A DNA stretch of 64,000 bases from Hyphomicrobiales bacterium (lineage in GTDB: Bacteria > Pseudomonadota > Alphaproteobacteria > Rhizobiales > Rhizobiaceae). Every line of letters begins with the position of its first letter. Within the stretch, counting starts at the first letter, position 1. The notes under the pieces were generated by a model that was not told the origin of the DNA, did not search any database, and saw only the letters and a program-made list of their open reading frames with translations. Location of the stretch: assembly GCA_900471525.1 (NCBI GenBank), contig UCEZ01000049.1, positions 1 to 64,000 of the forward strand. Direction: 5' to 3'. Below are positions 46,961 to 55,921 of this stretch, one piece after another. The position numbers were made by a program, and so were the translations under genes.

Positions 46961-47347
46961 TCAGGTACCGACGCCGATTTCTGCCAGCCGCGTCAGGCAG
47001 GCCTCTTCGACATTGTTCAGCTCTTCCAGCGTTTCCTCGATGTCCTTGCGCTTCTGGTTGAGCTCGTCGCGTTTCTCTTCGACGCGCTTCATCAGCAGGC
47101 GCAATTGTCCCGCTTCGCCCGGCGGATCCCGGTAAACCTGGATGATTTCGCGGATTTCGGCGATGGTGAAGCCAATGCGGCGGCCACGCAGGATTTCCAT
47201 GATCAGGCGGCGATCGGCCGAGCGGAACAGCCGGGTTCGGCCGCGCCGTTCAGGATGGATCAGGCCCTCGTCCTCATAGAAGCGCAAAGTACGGGTCGAA
47301 ACCCCGAATTCCCGTGTCAGCTCCGTAATGGTATAATACTTGTTCAC
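46961..47347 (-). CDS. MerR family transcriptional regulator, LiuR/IvdR-like
   Basis: A 128-residue MerR regulator. The winged HTH is YYTITELTREFGVSTRTLRF with YEDEGLIHPERRGRTRLF, then a helical coiled coil (about 75-118) lacking a metal-binding Cys motif. The pattern LRGRRIGFTIAEIREII matches LiuR, a regulator of branched-chain amino-acid and fatty-acid breakdown. The start is a GTG at 47347 five bases after GAGG. None of the usual target genes (ivd, liu) are near, so its target is elsewhere. A matching palindrome lies 135 bases upstream. Confidence 0.88.
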   Translation of the reverse strand: MNKYYTITELTREFGVSTRTLRFYEDEGLIHPERRGRTRLFRSADRRLIMEILRGRRIGFTIAEIREIIQVYRDPPGEAGQLRLLMKRVEEKRDELNQKRKDIEETLEELNNVEEACLTRLAEIGVGT

Positions 47348-47481
47348 GCCTGCCTCGCCTGGAACCGCTGTCCGGCACATCTGGCGCAAGACGCCGGAAA
47401 ATACAGTAGCGGTTGAAGTGTCGCGCCGGTCAGCTCGTCTGAATCGAGGTCGTCGCGATGTTGGGAGTCAGTCTGATTGAC

Positions 47482-47499
47482 TTTGACGTAAAAGTCAAA
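47482..47499. promoter_or_regulatory. Palindrome, possible MerR/LiuR operator
   Basis: TTTGAC-N6-GTCAAA lies 135 bases upstream of the MerR start and 16 bases past the mgtE stop. It resembles the palindromic sites bound by LiuR-type regulators (TTGACGT-like half-sites). Self-regulation is inferred. Confidence 0.45.
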
Positions 47500-47514
47500 T
47501 TTTCCGAACAAGCC

Positions 47515-48942
47515 TCAACTGACGCGGAACCACCAGGTGGCGAGCCCGAGGAAGGCGAAGAAACCGGTGACATCAGTCACCGTCGTAACGAAAACCGCCG
47601 AAGAGACTGCGGGGTCCGCACCGAAACGGTCGAGGAGCAGCGGAATCATGATACCGGCAAGGGCTGCAGCGATCATGTTGATCAGCATGGCAGCGGCGAT
47701 GATGCCGCCGATATTATAGTCCTGGAACCAGGCGCCGGCGACGATGCCGATCAGCACGCCGAACAGCATTCCGTTCAAAAGACCAACACCGGCCTCGCGG
47801 CGGACGATGCGCCAGGCGTTATGGATATCGAGATCGCGGGTGGCAAGCGCGCGCACCGTCACCGTCATCGTCTGCGAGCCTGCATTGCCGCCCATGCCGG
47901 CCACGATCGGCATCAACACGGCAAGCGCCACGATCTGCTGGATCGTCGCCTCGAACAGCCCGATGACCGATGCGGCCAGAAACGCCGTCAGCAGATTGAC
48001 CAACAGCCACGGCACGCGCGAGCGCGAGGTGCTGCCGATCGAATCCGACAGTTCTTCGTCGCCAACGCCGCCAAGGCGCATCAAGTCTTCTTCCGCTTCC
48101 TCCTGGATGACGTCGACGACGTCGTCGATCGTGAGGACGCCGACAAGCCGGTTGTTCTCATCGACCACGGCTGCGGACAGAAGGTCATACTGCTCGAACA
48201 GCTGGGCCGCCTCCTCCTGGTCCATTTCGGCCGGCACCGGATGATTGGTCTCCCGCATGATCGTCTCGATCTTGACCGAGCGCTTGGTGCGCAGGACACG
48301 ATCGAGGTCGAGCGCGCCGAGCAGCTTGAAGGTCGGATCGATCACGAAAATCTGGGTGAAGCTTTCGGGAAGATCGTCGTCCTCGCGCATGTAGTCGATG
48401 GTTTGGCCCACCGTCCAGAACGGCGGCACGGCAACGAATTCCGTCTGCATGCGGCGGCCGGCCGTGCTTTCGGGATAGTCGAGCGAACGCCGCAGACGCA
48501 CCCGCTCGGTAAACGGCAGCTTCGACAGGATCTCTTCCTGGTCTTCCTGGTCGAGGTCTTCCAGAATGTAGACAGCGTCGTCGGAATCCATTTCGCCGAG
48601 GGCGGCGGCAATCTGCTCGTTCGGCAGGTGCTCGACGATATCAAGGCGGATCGCCTCGTCGACTTCGGTCAGCGCTGAAAGGTCGAAATCGTCGCCGAGG
48701 AGCGAGACCAGCGCGCGGCGTTGATCAGGCTGGATCGCTTCCAGCACGTCGCCCATTTCGGAGGCATGCAGACGGGCCACATGCTGGCGTAAATAGAGAA
48801 GATCGCGGTCGGCGATGGCAGCGCCGACGTGCATTAGATAGTCTGAGCGCACCGACCCGTCTTCGGCGTAGATGTCCGAGCCGTCATAGACATCGGCTTC
48901 CGAGGGATTGCGGTCTTTGTCCTGTTCGCCGGTACTGCTCAT
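47515..48942 (-). CDS. mgtE: Magnesium transporter MgtE
   Basis: A 475-residue Mg2+ channel. The order is an acidic N-terminal domain with MgtE-N repeats (ADVLEAIQPDQRR-like helices, EHLPNEQIAAALGEMDSDDA), two CBS domains (FTQIFVIDPTFKLLGALDLD and AAVVDENNRLVGVLTIDDVV), and five transmembrane helices with the pore segment GGNAGSQTMTVTVRALATRD. Low Mg2+ opens the channel by releasing the cytoplasmic domains. The ATG at 48942 follows GAGGGCGGG. It lies alone between the MerR gene and the deformylase-like gene. Confidence 0.96.
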   Translation of the reverse strand: MSSTGEQDKDRNPSEADVYDGSDIYAEDGSVRSDYLMHVGAAIADRDLLYLRQHVARLHASEMGDVLEAIQPDQRRALVSLLGDDFDLSALTEVDEAIRLDIVEHLPNEQIAAALGEMDSDDAVYILEDLDQEDQEEILSKLPFTERVRLRRSLDYPESTAGRRMQTEFVAVPPFWTVGQTIDYMREDDDLPESFTQIFVIDPTFKLLGALDLDRVLRTKRSVKIETIMRETNHPVPAEMDQEEAAQLFEQYDLLSAAVVDENNRLVGVLTIDDVVDVIQEEAEEDLMRLGGVGDEELSDSIGSTSRSRVPWLLVNLLTAFLAASVIGLFEATIQQIVALAVLMPIVAGMGGNAGSQTMTVTVRALATRDLDIHNAWRIVRREAGVGLLNGMLFGVLIGIVAGAWFQDYNIGGIIAAAMLINMIAAALAGIMIPLLLDRFGADPAVSSAVFVTTVTDVTGFFAFLGLATWWFRVS

Positions 48943-49197
48943 GTGCCCGCCCTCAAAAGAATTGCAGCCATCCAAGACGCCGGCGCAGAACCGGGCGAGA
49001 GCAGGAAGGCAATGTCATAGCCGGTGATCGCGGCGACTTCGAAAAGCAAACCGCCACTCCCTGCTAACCCAACAAACGGATGAGGTCCACCACCTGCCGC
49101 ATCAACCAGCCGATAGTGCCATGATTTTTGTCCAAGCTGTTGCAAAATCATATGAATTGTTTAGCTGTGATGCCGCTGGCAAACGCGGAGGCTGATC

Positions 49198-49698
49198 TTG
49201 CCCATACGACCAATCCTGCGGTTTCCCGACGCACGTCTAAGCATGCCGGCGGCCCCTGTTGAACAGTTTGACGCGGGTCTCGCAGCACTTGCGGCAGATC
49301 TGCTCGATACGATGCGAGCGGCACCTGGGATAGGCATTACCGCGCCGCATATCGGCGTTCTCCGGCGGCTTACGGTCATTGAACTCGATGCCGCGTCCGG
49401 TGTGAAGACATACGTGAACCCTGAAGTTGTATGGTCGTCGAACGACACGACCGCACATGCCGAAGGCAGCGTCTCCATGCCGGGAGTTACCGACGATATC
49501 ATTCGGCCTCGTTCGATCCGCGTCCGTTACCAGACGCTTTTGGGTGATGTCGTGGAAGAAGAAGCAGACGGCCTGCTATCTGTCTGCCTCCAGCACGAGA
49601 TCGACCAGCTCGACGGCATCTTCTGGCTGCAGCGGCTGTCCCGCCTGAAACGCGAACGAGCGATCAAGCGCTTTGCGAAACGGGAGAGAAACGGCTGA
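49198..49698 (+). CDS. Peptide deformylase-like protein with altered metal site
   Basis: A 166-residue protein with the full peptide deformylase fold but changed active-site motifs. Motif I reads GIGITAPHIG (normally GxGLAAxQ). Motif II reads EGSVSMPG with Ser91 where Cys binds the metal. Motif III reads QHEIDQLDG; His133 and Glu134 remain, but Gln137 replaces the second His. Two of three metal ligands are lost, so normal Fe/Zn-dependent deformylation is unlikely. The start is a TTG at 49198 with GGAGG six bases upstream. It converges with the ABC ATPase gene. Confidence 0.88.
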   Translation: MPIRPILRFPDARLSMPAAPVEQFDAGLAALAADLLDTMRAAPGIGITAPHIGVLRRLTVIELDAASGVKTYVNPEVVWSSNDTTAHAEGSVSMPGVTDDIIRPRSIRVRYQTLLGDVVEEEADGLLSVCLQHEIDQLDGIFWLQRLSRLKRERAIKRFAKRERNG

Positions 49699-49750
49699 GC
49701 CATTGTTGAAAGCATACCGGTACCGAACCAGATCGGAAGCACATCGCTTA

Positions 49751-50494
49751 TTAATGCAGGACTTGTGCGAGGAAATCGCGGAGCCGCGGCTCGGCAGGAT
49801 TATCGAAGAACTCTGCAGGGGTGTTTTCCTCGACGATCCTACCGTGGTCCATGAAGATAACACGATCGGCCACGGAGCGCGCGAATGCCATTTCATGCGT
49901 AACACAAACCATCGTTATTCCATCTGATGCGAGCTCTCCCATAACATCAAGCACTTCCTTGACCATCTCAGGATCAAGCGCAGACGTTGGCTCATCGAAC
50001 AGCATAATCTTCGGGCGCATCGAAAGACTTCGCGCAATTGCAACGCGCTGCTGCTGTCCGCCGGAAAGCTGACCCGGATATTTTCTGGCCTGATCGGCGA
50101 TCCGCACGCGCGTGAGCAATTCCATGGCTACGGATTCGGCTTCGTCCTGAGAGCGGCGGGATACGAGCGTCTGCGCGAGCGTGCAGTTCTCTAAAACCGT
50201 CAGATGCGGGAAAAGATTGAATTGCTGGAACACCATGCCGACCGACTTGCGTATTTGGGCGATGTTTCGCACGTCATCGTTCAGTTCGACGCCGAGGACA
50301 TGGATGCTTCCCGCCTGATGCGACTCAAGATGATTGACACAGCGGATCATCGTCGACTTGCCTGAACCCGATGGCCCGCAAACGACGAGCTTCTCGCCGT
50401 TTCGCACAGTCAGATTGACGTCTTTCAGAACATGAAAATCGCTGTAGAACTTATCCACATTCTGTAGCGTGATCGCCGTTTCCAGCATAGTCAT
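49751..50494 (-). CDS. aapP: Amino-acid ABC transporter ATP-binding protein, AapP-like
   Basis: A 247-residue ATPase of the polar amino-acid transporter family. Walker A is GPSGSGKST, the signature is [15 protein letters not shown], and Walker B plus the catalytic Glu is [13 protein letters not shown]. It energises uptake with the two permeases and binding protein upstream; it is the last gene of the operon. The J-Q-M-P order and size match the rhizobial Aap broad amino-acid system; this copy is probably a paralogue devoted to the substrate of this operon. Confidence 0.93.
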   Translation of the reverse strand: MTMLETAITLQNVDKFYSDFHVLKDVNLTVRNGEKLVVCGPSGSGKSTMIRCVNHLESHQAGSIHVLGVELNDDVRNIAQIRKSVGMVFQQFNLFPHLTVLENCTLAQTLVSRRSQDEAESVAMELLTRVRIADQARKYPGQLSGGQQQRVAIARSLSMRPKIMLFDEPTSALDPEMVKEVLDVMGELASDGITMVCVTHEMAFARSVADRVIFMDHGRIVEENTPAEFFDNPAEPRLRDFLAQVLH

Positions 50495-50536
50495 TCCCCT
50501 TTTCTGGTTTTGATGTGGTGTCTTCGCACTCGGTCG

Positions 50537-51568
50537 TTATTCCCGACCTTTGGAGAAGATGTAGGCCCGCTCGAGGCTCTTGCTCCATTTGCCCATGGCA
50601 AAGCAGAAGACGAAGTAGATCACCGCAATGAACACGTAGACCTCGATGAAATGCGTCCGCCAGACAGGGTCGGCAAGCGCCTGGCGCGCGGTCATCAGCA
50701 ATTCGCTGATCGATACGATTGCGACGAGCGACGTATCCTTCAGAACCGTGACAAACGTGTTGATTGTCGGTGCGATGACCATCGACAGAGCCTGCGGAAG
50801 AACGACCTTCACATAGGTTTCAAACCTGGAAATACCCAAGGCCTCGCATGCCTCGAACTGTCCCTTCGGAACGGTCTGCATGCCCGCCCTGACGACCTCG
50901 GCGAGATAAGCTGCCGTAAACAGAATGATCGCTACCTGCGCGCGGACCATCGCGCTGATATTCCAGCCGGACGGCAACAAAAGGGGAAGAATGAAAGTTG
51001 CCATGAACAGGACCGTGATGAGCGGAACGCCCCTGACGGCCTCGATGTAGGATGTGGCAACCCAACGAATGACGGGCTTCGAAGACAGCCTGCCGCAGGC
51101 AAGGAGAATTCCCAGCGGAAACGCACAGCCGATGCCGAACACCGAAAGCATGATGGTGATCGGCAGGCCGCCCCACTGGCTGGACGGGACACTGGACAGC
51201 CCCAGTATACCGCCGCCCATCAACGTGAGAAACAACAGTGGTGCAGCGATCCAGGCCAACAAGAGTGCCTTGTTCCAGAAGCGCGGCATCGCAGTCACAA
51301 TCGCCGTGCCGAGGAGCAGCGCGGACGCGAGAGCGGGCCGCCAGAGTTCCGCCGCCGGATATCGCCCGAAAATGATCAGCGAGCCTTTCTCCGAGATCAC
51401 GGGCCAGCATGCCCCAAAGGTTTCTTTACATGCTTCAGGGCCCAGATTTCCCCAAACTGCGTCGATGACCGCCCAGCGAAACAGCGGATAGAGGGCAAGT
51501 GCGACCACGCCGAAGACCAGGACGGTAATGAGGCGGTTGCCTGCTGAGACTTTGGTTTTACTGCGCAT
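50537..51568 (-). CDS. aapM: Amino-acid ABC transporter permease, AapM-like
   Basis: A 343-residue inner-membrane permease with a hydrophobic N-terminal half and the MetI-like permease domain at the C-terminus (GLPITIMLSVFGIGCAFPLG; coupling helix EACEALGISRFETYVKVVLP). It resembles AapM of the Aap transporter. The start is placed at 51568, six bases after GAGG; an ATG at 51580 overlaps the stop of the preceding permease (ATGA) and is a close alternative. It forms the channel with AapQ. Confidence 0.92.
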   Translation of the reverse strand: MRSKTKVSAGNRLITVLVFGVVALALYPLFRWAVIDAVWGNLGPEACKETFGACWPVISEKGSLIIFGRYPAAELWRPALASALLLGTAIVTAMPRFWNKALLLAWIAAPLLFLTLMGGGILGLSSVPSSQWGGLPITIMLSVFGIGCAFPLGILLACGRLSSKPVIRWVATSYIEAVRGVPLITVLFMATFILPLLLPSGWNISAMVRAQVAIILFTAAYLAEVVRAGMQTVPKGQFEACEALGISRFETYVKVVLPQALSMVIAPTINTFVTVLKDTSLVAIVSISELLMTARQALADPVWRTHFIEVYVFIAVIYFVFCFAMGKWSKSLERAYIFSKGRE

Positions 51569-51576
51569 GACCGACC

Positions 51577-52758
51577 TCATCTTGTGCGAAGTGCCATCTT
51601 CTTGTTGTAGATGTTCATGAGAGCGGAGATCGTCAGGCTGAGCGCCAGATAGACGGCCATCATGATTGCGACGCATTCTATGGCCCGTCCCGTGATGTTC
51701 AGGGTCGTATTTCCGATCGAAACGAAGTCCGGATACCCGATCGCGACGCCTAGCGAGCTGTTCTTGACGAGATTGAGATACTGGCTTGTGAGAGGAGGAA
51801 TGATCACTCTGGCCGCCTGCGGAACAACGACATATCTCATCGTCTGACCGGATGTCAGGCCAAGCGCCTGCGCCGCCTCCTTCTGCCCCTTCTTGACGGC
51901 GACGATGCCCGCACGGACGATTTCGGCGACAAAACTCGCCGTATAAACCGACAGCCCAAGCAGTAGTGCGCAGAACTCAGGAGAGAACTTCATTCCACCA
52001 TTGAACCGAAATTTCTGCCAGACGGGCAAATCGATAACAGCGTCTCCAGCAACCAGCATCGTGGCGATCCACGCCACCGCCGCGATCGCAGCAGCAGACA
52101 AGACGACCATAAGCGAAAGGTTGCGTTGAAGGATAAACCACCAGACCCCGAGGCTGACTGCACCGGCGACTGCAAGGCTTGTCAGAGCCGATATCGGTGT
52201 CGGACTGAAGGTGACAACGGGCAGGTAGACGCCGACCCTGCTGACATAAATCCCGAGGAAGTTCCATGCTCCGGCGGGTGCGGGCAAAAGCCCTGTCGCG
52301 ATGGAATACCAAAGATAGAGCTGGAGGAGCAGAGGAACGTTGCGGAACATCGCGACATACGTCAGACACACGCGGCGAACCGCTGTGTTCATCGAAAGCG
52401 ACCCGATGCCGACCGCGAAACCAATGACAGTCGTCAGGATGAGAGCGCCGAGCGAGACTCCGACAGTGTTGGCAAGTCCGACCACGAACGCCCACGCGAA
52501 ACTGTTCTGCGATGAATAGGCGACGAGGCTCTCGCCAATACCGAACCCCGCCTCCCGCCACAGGAAGTCGAAGCCGAAGTTCAGTTTCTGGCGGTCGATG
52601 TTGACAGCCGCGTTGGATGCGAAGAACCAGACGACCGCGACAAGGCACAGGATCACGATCACCTGCTGGATAGAGGCCCGAAAGCGCCTGTTCCACCAGA
52701 TGCCTACCGTTCTGGTAGTTTCTACCTCCCGGATATTCTCTATTTTCTGAATGGTCAT
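51577..52758 (-). CDS. aapQ: Amino-acid ABC transporter permease, AapQ-like
   Basis: A 393-residue permease, longer than the usual single-domain HisM type because of an N-terminal hydrophobic half and a middle loop, as in AapQ. The N-terminal permease segment carries ANTVGVSLGALILTTVIG and FRNVPLLLQLYLWY; the coupling helix is EAAQALGLTSGQTMRYVVVP. The ATG at 52758 follows GAGG; a TTG three codons earlier is less likely. Eight bases separate it from aapM, 139 bases from aapJ. Confidence 0.93.
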   Translation of the reverse strand: MTIQKIENIREVETTRTVGIWWNRRFRASIQQVIVILCLVAVVWFFASNAAVNIDRQKLNFGFDFLWREAGFGIGESLVAYSSQNSFAWAFVVGLANTVGVSLGALILTTVIGFAVGIGSLSMNTAVRRVCLTYVAMFRNVPLLLQLYLWYSIATGLLPAPAGAWNFLGIYVSRVGVYLPVVTFSPTPISALTSLAVAGAVSLGVWWFILQRNLSLMVVLSAAAIAAVAWIATMLVAGDAVIDLPVWQKFRFNGGMKFSPEFCALLLGLSVYTASFVAEIVRAGIVAVKKGQKEAAQALGLTSGQTMRYVVVPQAARVIIPPLTSQYLNLVKNSSLGVAIGYPDFVSIGNTTLNITGRAIECVAIMMAVYLALSLTISALMNIYNKKMALRTR

Positions 52759-52897
52759 CTGCGGCAACCTCTAACGTACGCCATGATTCGCCCAACACCC
52801 ATGCTGTGCTTCGTACGCGGCTGTTGGGTGCCAGCATGACGTGAACGGGTGTGGCGGCCCGTCGACGATGTCGCGAGCCGCCATGATCGGACAGGGC

Positions 52898-53929
52898 TTA
52901 GATCAGCGGGTTGGCGTACATCAGTCCGCCCTTCTTCCACTGCTCGTTCAGGCCGCGTTCCTGCTTGAGAGGCGAGGTCTTGCCGACGTTACGTTCGTAG
53001 ATGTCACCGTAGTTTCCGACCGACTTGATCGCGTTGTACATCCAGTCGTTTCCGAGCCCCAGAAGCGACCCGAGGTCACCGCTGATGCCGAGCAGACGTT
53101 GGACTGCCGGGTCCTGCGACTTCTTCATTTCATCCACATTTGCCTGGGTCACGCCGAGTTCCTCCGCCGCGACCAGTCCTTCGCGGACCCAATCGACGAT
53201 CATGAACCAGCGCGGATCGTCGGCCCGGACGCCAGGGCTGAGAGGCTCCTTGGACAGCACCTCCGGAAGGATAACGAAGTCGTCGGGAGTACCCTGCTCC
53301 GAGCGGACCGAAGCCAGCGCCGTCGAGTCGTCGGTAAAGACGACACAGCGGTCGTTCAGGAACGCTTCGACGACCTGCTGCTGTTGCTCGATGACCACAG
53401 GCTCGAGCTTGATCCCGTTGGCGCGGGCGAAGTCGGCGATGTTCTGTTCGGTGACCGTACCCGGCTTGACGCAGACGGACGCTCCGTCCAGTTCCTTGGC
53501 GCTCGTCACGTTAAGCGACTTTTTGACCATGAAGGCCTGGCCGTCGTAGAAGAGCGGCTTGGCGAAAAGCATGCCGACCGAGGCCTCGCGCGTCAGGGTG
53601 GCTGTGACGGTGTGGGTCAGCAACTGGATTTCGCCGGACTGAATGGCGGGGAAACGCTGCTGGGATGTCATCGGGACGAGTTCCGCCTTGCTCGCGTCAC
53701 CGAAAACGGCGGCTGCGACAGCGCGGCAGAAATCCACGTCGAGACCAGTCCACTTACCAGCGGAATCCACGGTGCTGAATCCGGCCAACTGTCCGTTCGC
53801 GCCGCACTTGACCGCGCCGGCCTTCTTGACAGCTTCGAGGGTCTGCGATGTCTCGGCCGACGCAGTCGTCGCCCCAGCGCATGCGATACCGAATGCGAGT
53901 GCCGTTACCATTGATTTGATTCCAGTCAT
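52898..53929 (-). CDS. aapJ: Amino-acid ABC transporter substrate-binding protein, AapJ-like
   Basis: A 343-residue periplasmic binding protein with a signal peptide cleaved near ASAETSQ. The mature protein has the family-3 pattern: GFSTVDSAGKWTGLDVDFCR, AVFGDASKAELVPMTSQQRF and the late NYGDIYERNVGK. It delivers the imported amino acid to AapQM. Within this operon the ligand is predicted to be an alpha-substituted serine or D-serine rather than general amino acids, but the pocket residues cannot be judged by eye. Confidence 0.93.
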   Translation of the reverse strand: MTGIKSMVTALAFGIACAGATTASAETSQTLEAVKKAGAVKCGANGQLAGFSTVDSAGKWTGLDVDFCRAVAAAVFGDASKAELVPMTSQQRFPAIQSGEIQLLTHTVTATLTREASVGMLFAKPLFYDGQAFMVKKSLNVTSAKELDGASVCVKPGTVTEQNIADFARANGIKLEPVVIEQQQQVVEAFLNDRCVVFTDDSTALASVRSEQGTPDDFVILPEVLSKEPLSPGVRADDPRWFMIVDWVREGLVAAEELGVTQANVDEMKKSQDPAVQRLLGISGDLGSLLGLGNDWMYNAIKSVGNYGDIYERNVGKTSPLKQERGLNEQWKKGGLMYANPLI

Positions 53930-54092
53930 TTTTTGTTCCCTTTTTCATGAGTTGTTGGAGGTCGTCTTTCGTCTATCCGGAATGCTCACCGACGTGACCC
54001 GGCTTGGGCATCCCGATCTCGCCACCCGCGAAACCTGGTCACGGACGAGAATTCTTCTGTCGGGCCGCCACCTCGCGGCGACCCGTTGTCGG

Positions 54093-54986
54093 TCAGCCCA
54101 TCCTCTCGCTTGCGAAGGAATTCGGTGACGCCGGAAAGACCACGGTCTTGTTGCCGTTGAGGAAAACCCGTCCGTTTGCATGGGCATGGATGGCGCGCGA
54201 CAACACCTGGGCTTCGACGTCGCGGCCGAGGCTGATGTAGTCGTCAGGGCTCTGGGCATGGGTGATGCGAACGGTGTCCTGATCGATGATCGGGCCTTCG
54301 TCGAGCTCCGCCGTCACGTAGTGCGAGGTCGCGCCGATCAGCTTCACGCCGCGTTCGAAAGCTTGCTTGTACGGGTTCGCCCCCTTGAACGAAGGCAGGA
54401 AGGAATGGTGGATGTTGATGATTCTGCCGGAGTATTTACGGCACATGTCATCCGAGAGGACCTGCATATAGCGCGCCAGCACAATGAGTTCCGCGCCCGT
54501 CTCCTCGACAGCGCGCATCTGCTCCGCTTCGGCTTCGGGCTTGTTTTCCTTCGTCACCTTGATGCAGTGGAAGGGAATGTCGTGGTTGACGACAAGCTTC
54601 TGATAGTCCGTGTGGTTGGAAATTACCGCCGCGATTTCGACAGGAAGCGCGCCGATGCGCCAGCGATAGAGGAGATCGTTCAGGCAGTGTCCGAAGCGCG
54701 ACACCATGATCACGATCTTGCGCTTGACGGCCTCGTCGAAGAACTCGGCTTCCATCTCGAACGCGAACTTCCCGGCGATCGGTTTGAATGCAGCTTTCAG
54801 GTCATCAAGCGAACGGCCCTCCTCGGAGCGGAAACTCGTGCGCATGAAGAAGCGACCTGTATGGGCATCATCGAACTGGGCGCTGTCGGTAATATTGCAG
54901 CCCTGATCCGCGAGGAAGGTAGAAATGGCGGCGACGACACCGCGGGTCGTTGGCGTACAGGCGACGCGAAGGGCGTAATTGGACAT
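54093..54986 (-). CDS. purU: Formyltetrahydrofolate deformylase
   Basis: Hydrolyses 10-formyl-THF to formate and THF, freeing folate when C1 units accumulate. The 297 residues hold an N-terminal ACT domain (CTPTTRGVVAAISTFLADQG) and the formyltransferase-like catalytic domain with VISNHTDY, NIHHSFLPSFKGANPY and DEGPIIDQD, giving the Asn-His-Asp catalytic set. Its ATG overlaps the folD stop by one base (TGATG). Coupled to folD and a GlyA paralogue it provides an outlet for methylene-THF. Confidence 0.96.
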   Translation of the reverse strand: MSNYALRVACTPTTRGVVAAISTFLADQGCNITDSAQFDDAHTGRFFMRTSFRSEEGRSLDDLKAAFKPIAGKFAFEMEAEFFDEAVKRKIVIMVSRFGHCLNDLLYRWRIGALPVEIAAVISNHTDYQKLVVNHDIPFHCIKVTKENKPEAEAEQMRAVEETGAELIVLARYMQVLSDDMCRKYSGRIINIHHSFLPSFKGANPYKQAFERGVKLIGATSHYVTAELDEGPIIDQDTVRITHAQSPDDYISLGRDVEAQVLSRAIHAHANGRVFLNGNKTVVFPASPNSFASERMG

Positions 54987-55921
54987 CAGGAATTCTCCTT
55001 CGCACTGGCCCGGTCGCGTGCTTGCGCACGCCGGAAAGCCTCAAGAGTGTTGGAAAGCAGGCAGCCGATCGTCATGGGACCGACACCGCCGGGCACGGGC
55101 GTGATAGCGCGGGCATGGCCCATTTCGGCGAACGCTACGTCTCCGACAAGACGCGACCTGCCGTCCTGCACCACCCTGTTGATGCCGACGTCAATCACGG
55201 TCGCCCCTGGCTTTATCCAGTCCCCGCGCACCATCTCCGGACGTCCGACCGCGACGACGACGATGTCGGCCGTGCGTGTCAGGCTGGCCAGGTCCCGAGA
55301 ATGGCGGTGCGCGATCGTGACGGTGCAGTCTTCCTGCAGGAGGAGCTGGGCCATCGGTTTGCCGACGATATTGGATCGTCCCACGACAACGGCATGCAGT
55401 CCGGTCAGGTCGCCGAGGAGGTCTTTCAGCAGCATCATGCAGCCGAGCGGAGTGCATGGGACCAGCGCGTTCTGGCCCACGGCCAGCTTGCCTGCATTGG
55501 CGATATGGAAGCCGTCCACGTCTTTTGCCGGGTCGATTGCTTCGATGACCGCGTCGGCATCGAGATGGCGTGGGAGCGGTAGCTGAACCAGTATACCGTG
55601 GACAAGCGGGTCAGCATTCAACTGCCGGACCAGTTCCATGAGGTCTTCCTGGCTGGTCGTATCAGGTAGCCGGTGCTCGAAGGAGCTCATGCCGGCAGCC
55701 TGGGTTTCGCGCCGCTTCGATGCGACGTAGACCGAGCTGGCAGGGTCCTCGCCGACGAGGACCACGGCGAGGCCGGGAACCTTGTCACAATTGGACCTGA
55801 TCTCGGCGACTTCCACCTTGATGCGCGCCGTCAGCCCTGCGGCAAAGGCTTTGCCATCAATGATGTCGGCTTCGAAGATTGGTTGTTCCGCTTGAATGAG
55901 CGCTTCAATATGGCCAGCCAT
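54986..55921 (-). CDS. folD: Bifunctional methylene-THF dehydrogenase/methenyl-THF cyclohydrolase
   Basis: Oxidises 5,10-methylene-THF to 10-formyl-THF. The 311-residue protein is slightly longer than usual because of about 15 N-terminal residues. Seen are the catalytic Lys in [16 protein letters not shown] for folate binding, [14 protein letters not shown] for NADP and [11 protein letters not shown] at the C-terminus. The start at 55921 overlaps the dsdA stop by one base (TGATG). Being a second folD is likely, since rhizobia usually carry another elsewhere; that cannot be checked here. Confidence 0.96.
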   Translation of the reverse strand: MAGHIEALIQAEQPIFEADIIDGKAFAAGLTARIKVEVAEIRSNCDKVPGLAVVLVGEDPASSVYVASKRRETQAAGMSSFEHRLPDTTSQEDLMELVRQLNADPLVHGILVQLPLPRHLDADAVIEAIDPAKDVDGFHIANAGKLAVGQNALVPCTPLGCMMLLKDLLGDLTGLHAVVVGRSNIVGKPMAQLLLQEDCTVTIAHRHSRDLASLTRTADIVVVAVGRPEMVRGDWIKPGATVIDVGINRVVQDGRSRLVGDVAFAEMGHARAITPVPGGVGPMTIGCLLSNTLEAFRRAQARDRASAKENS

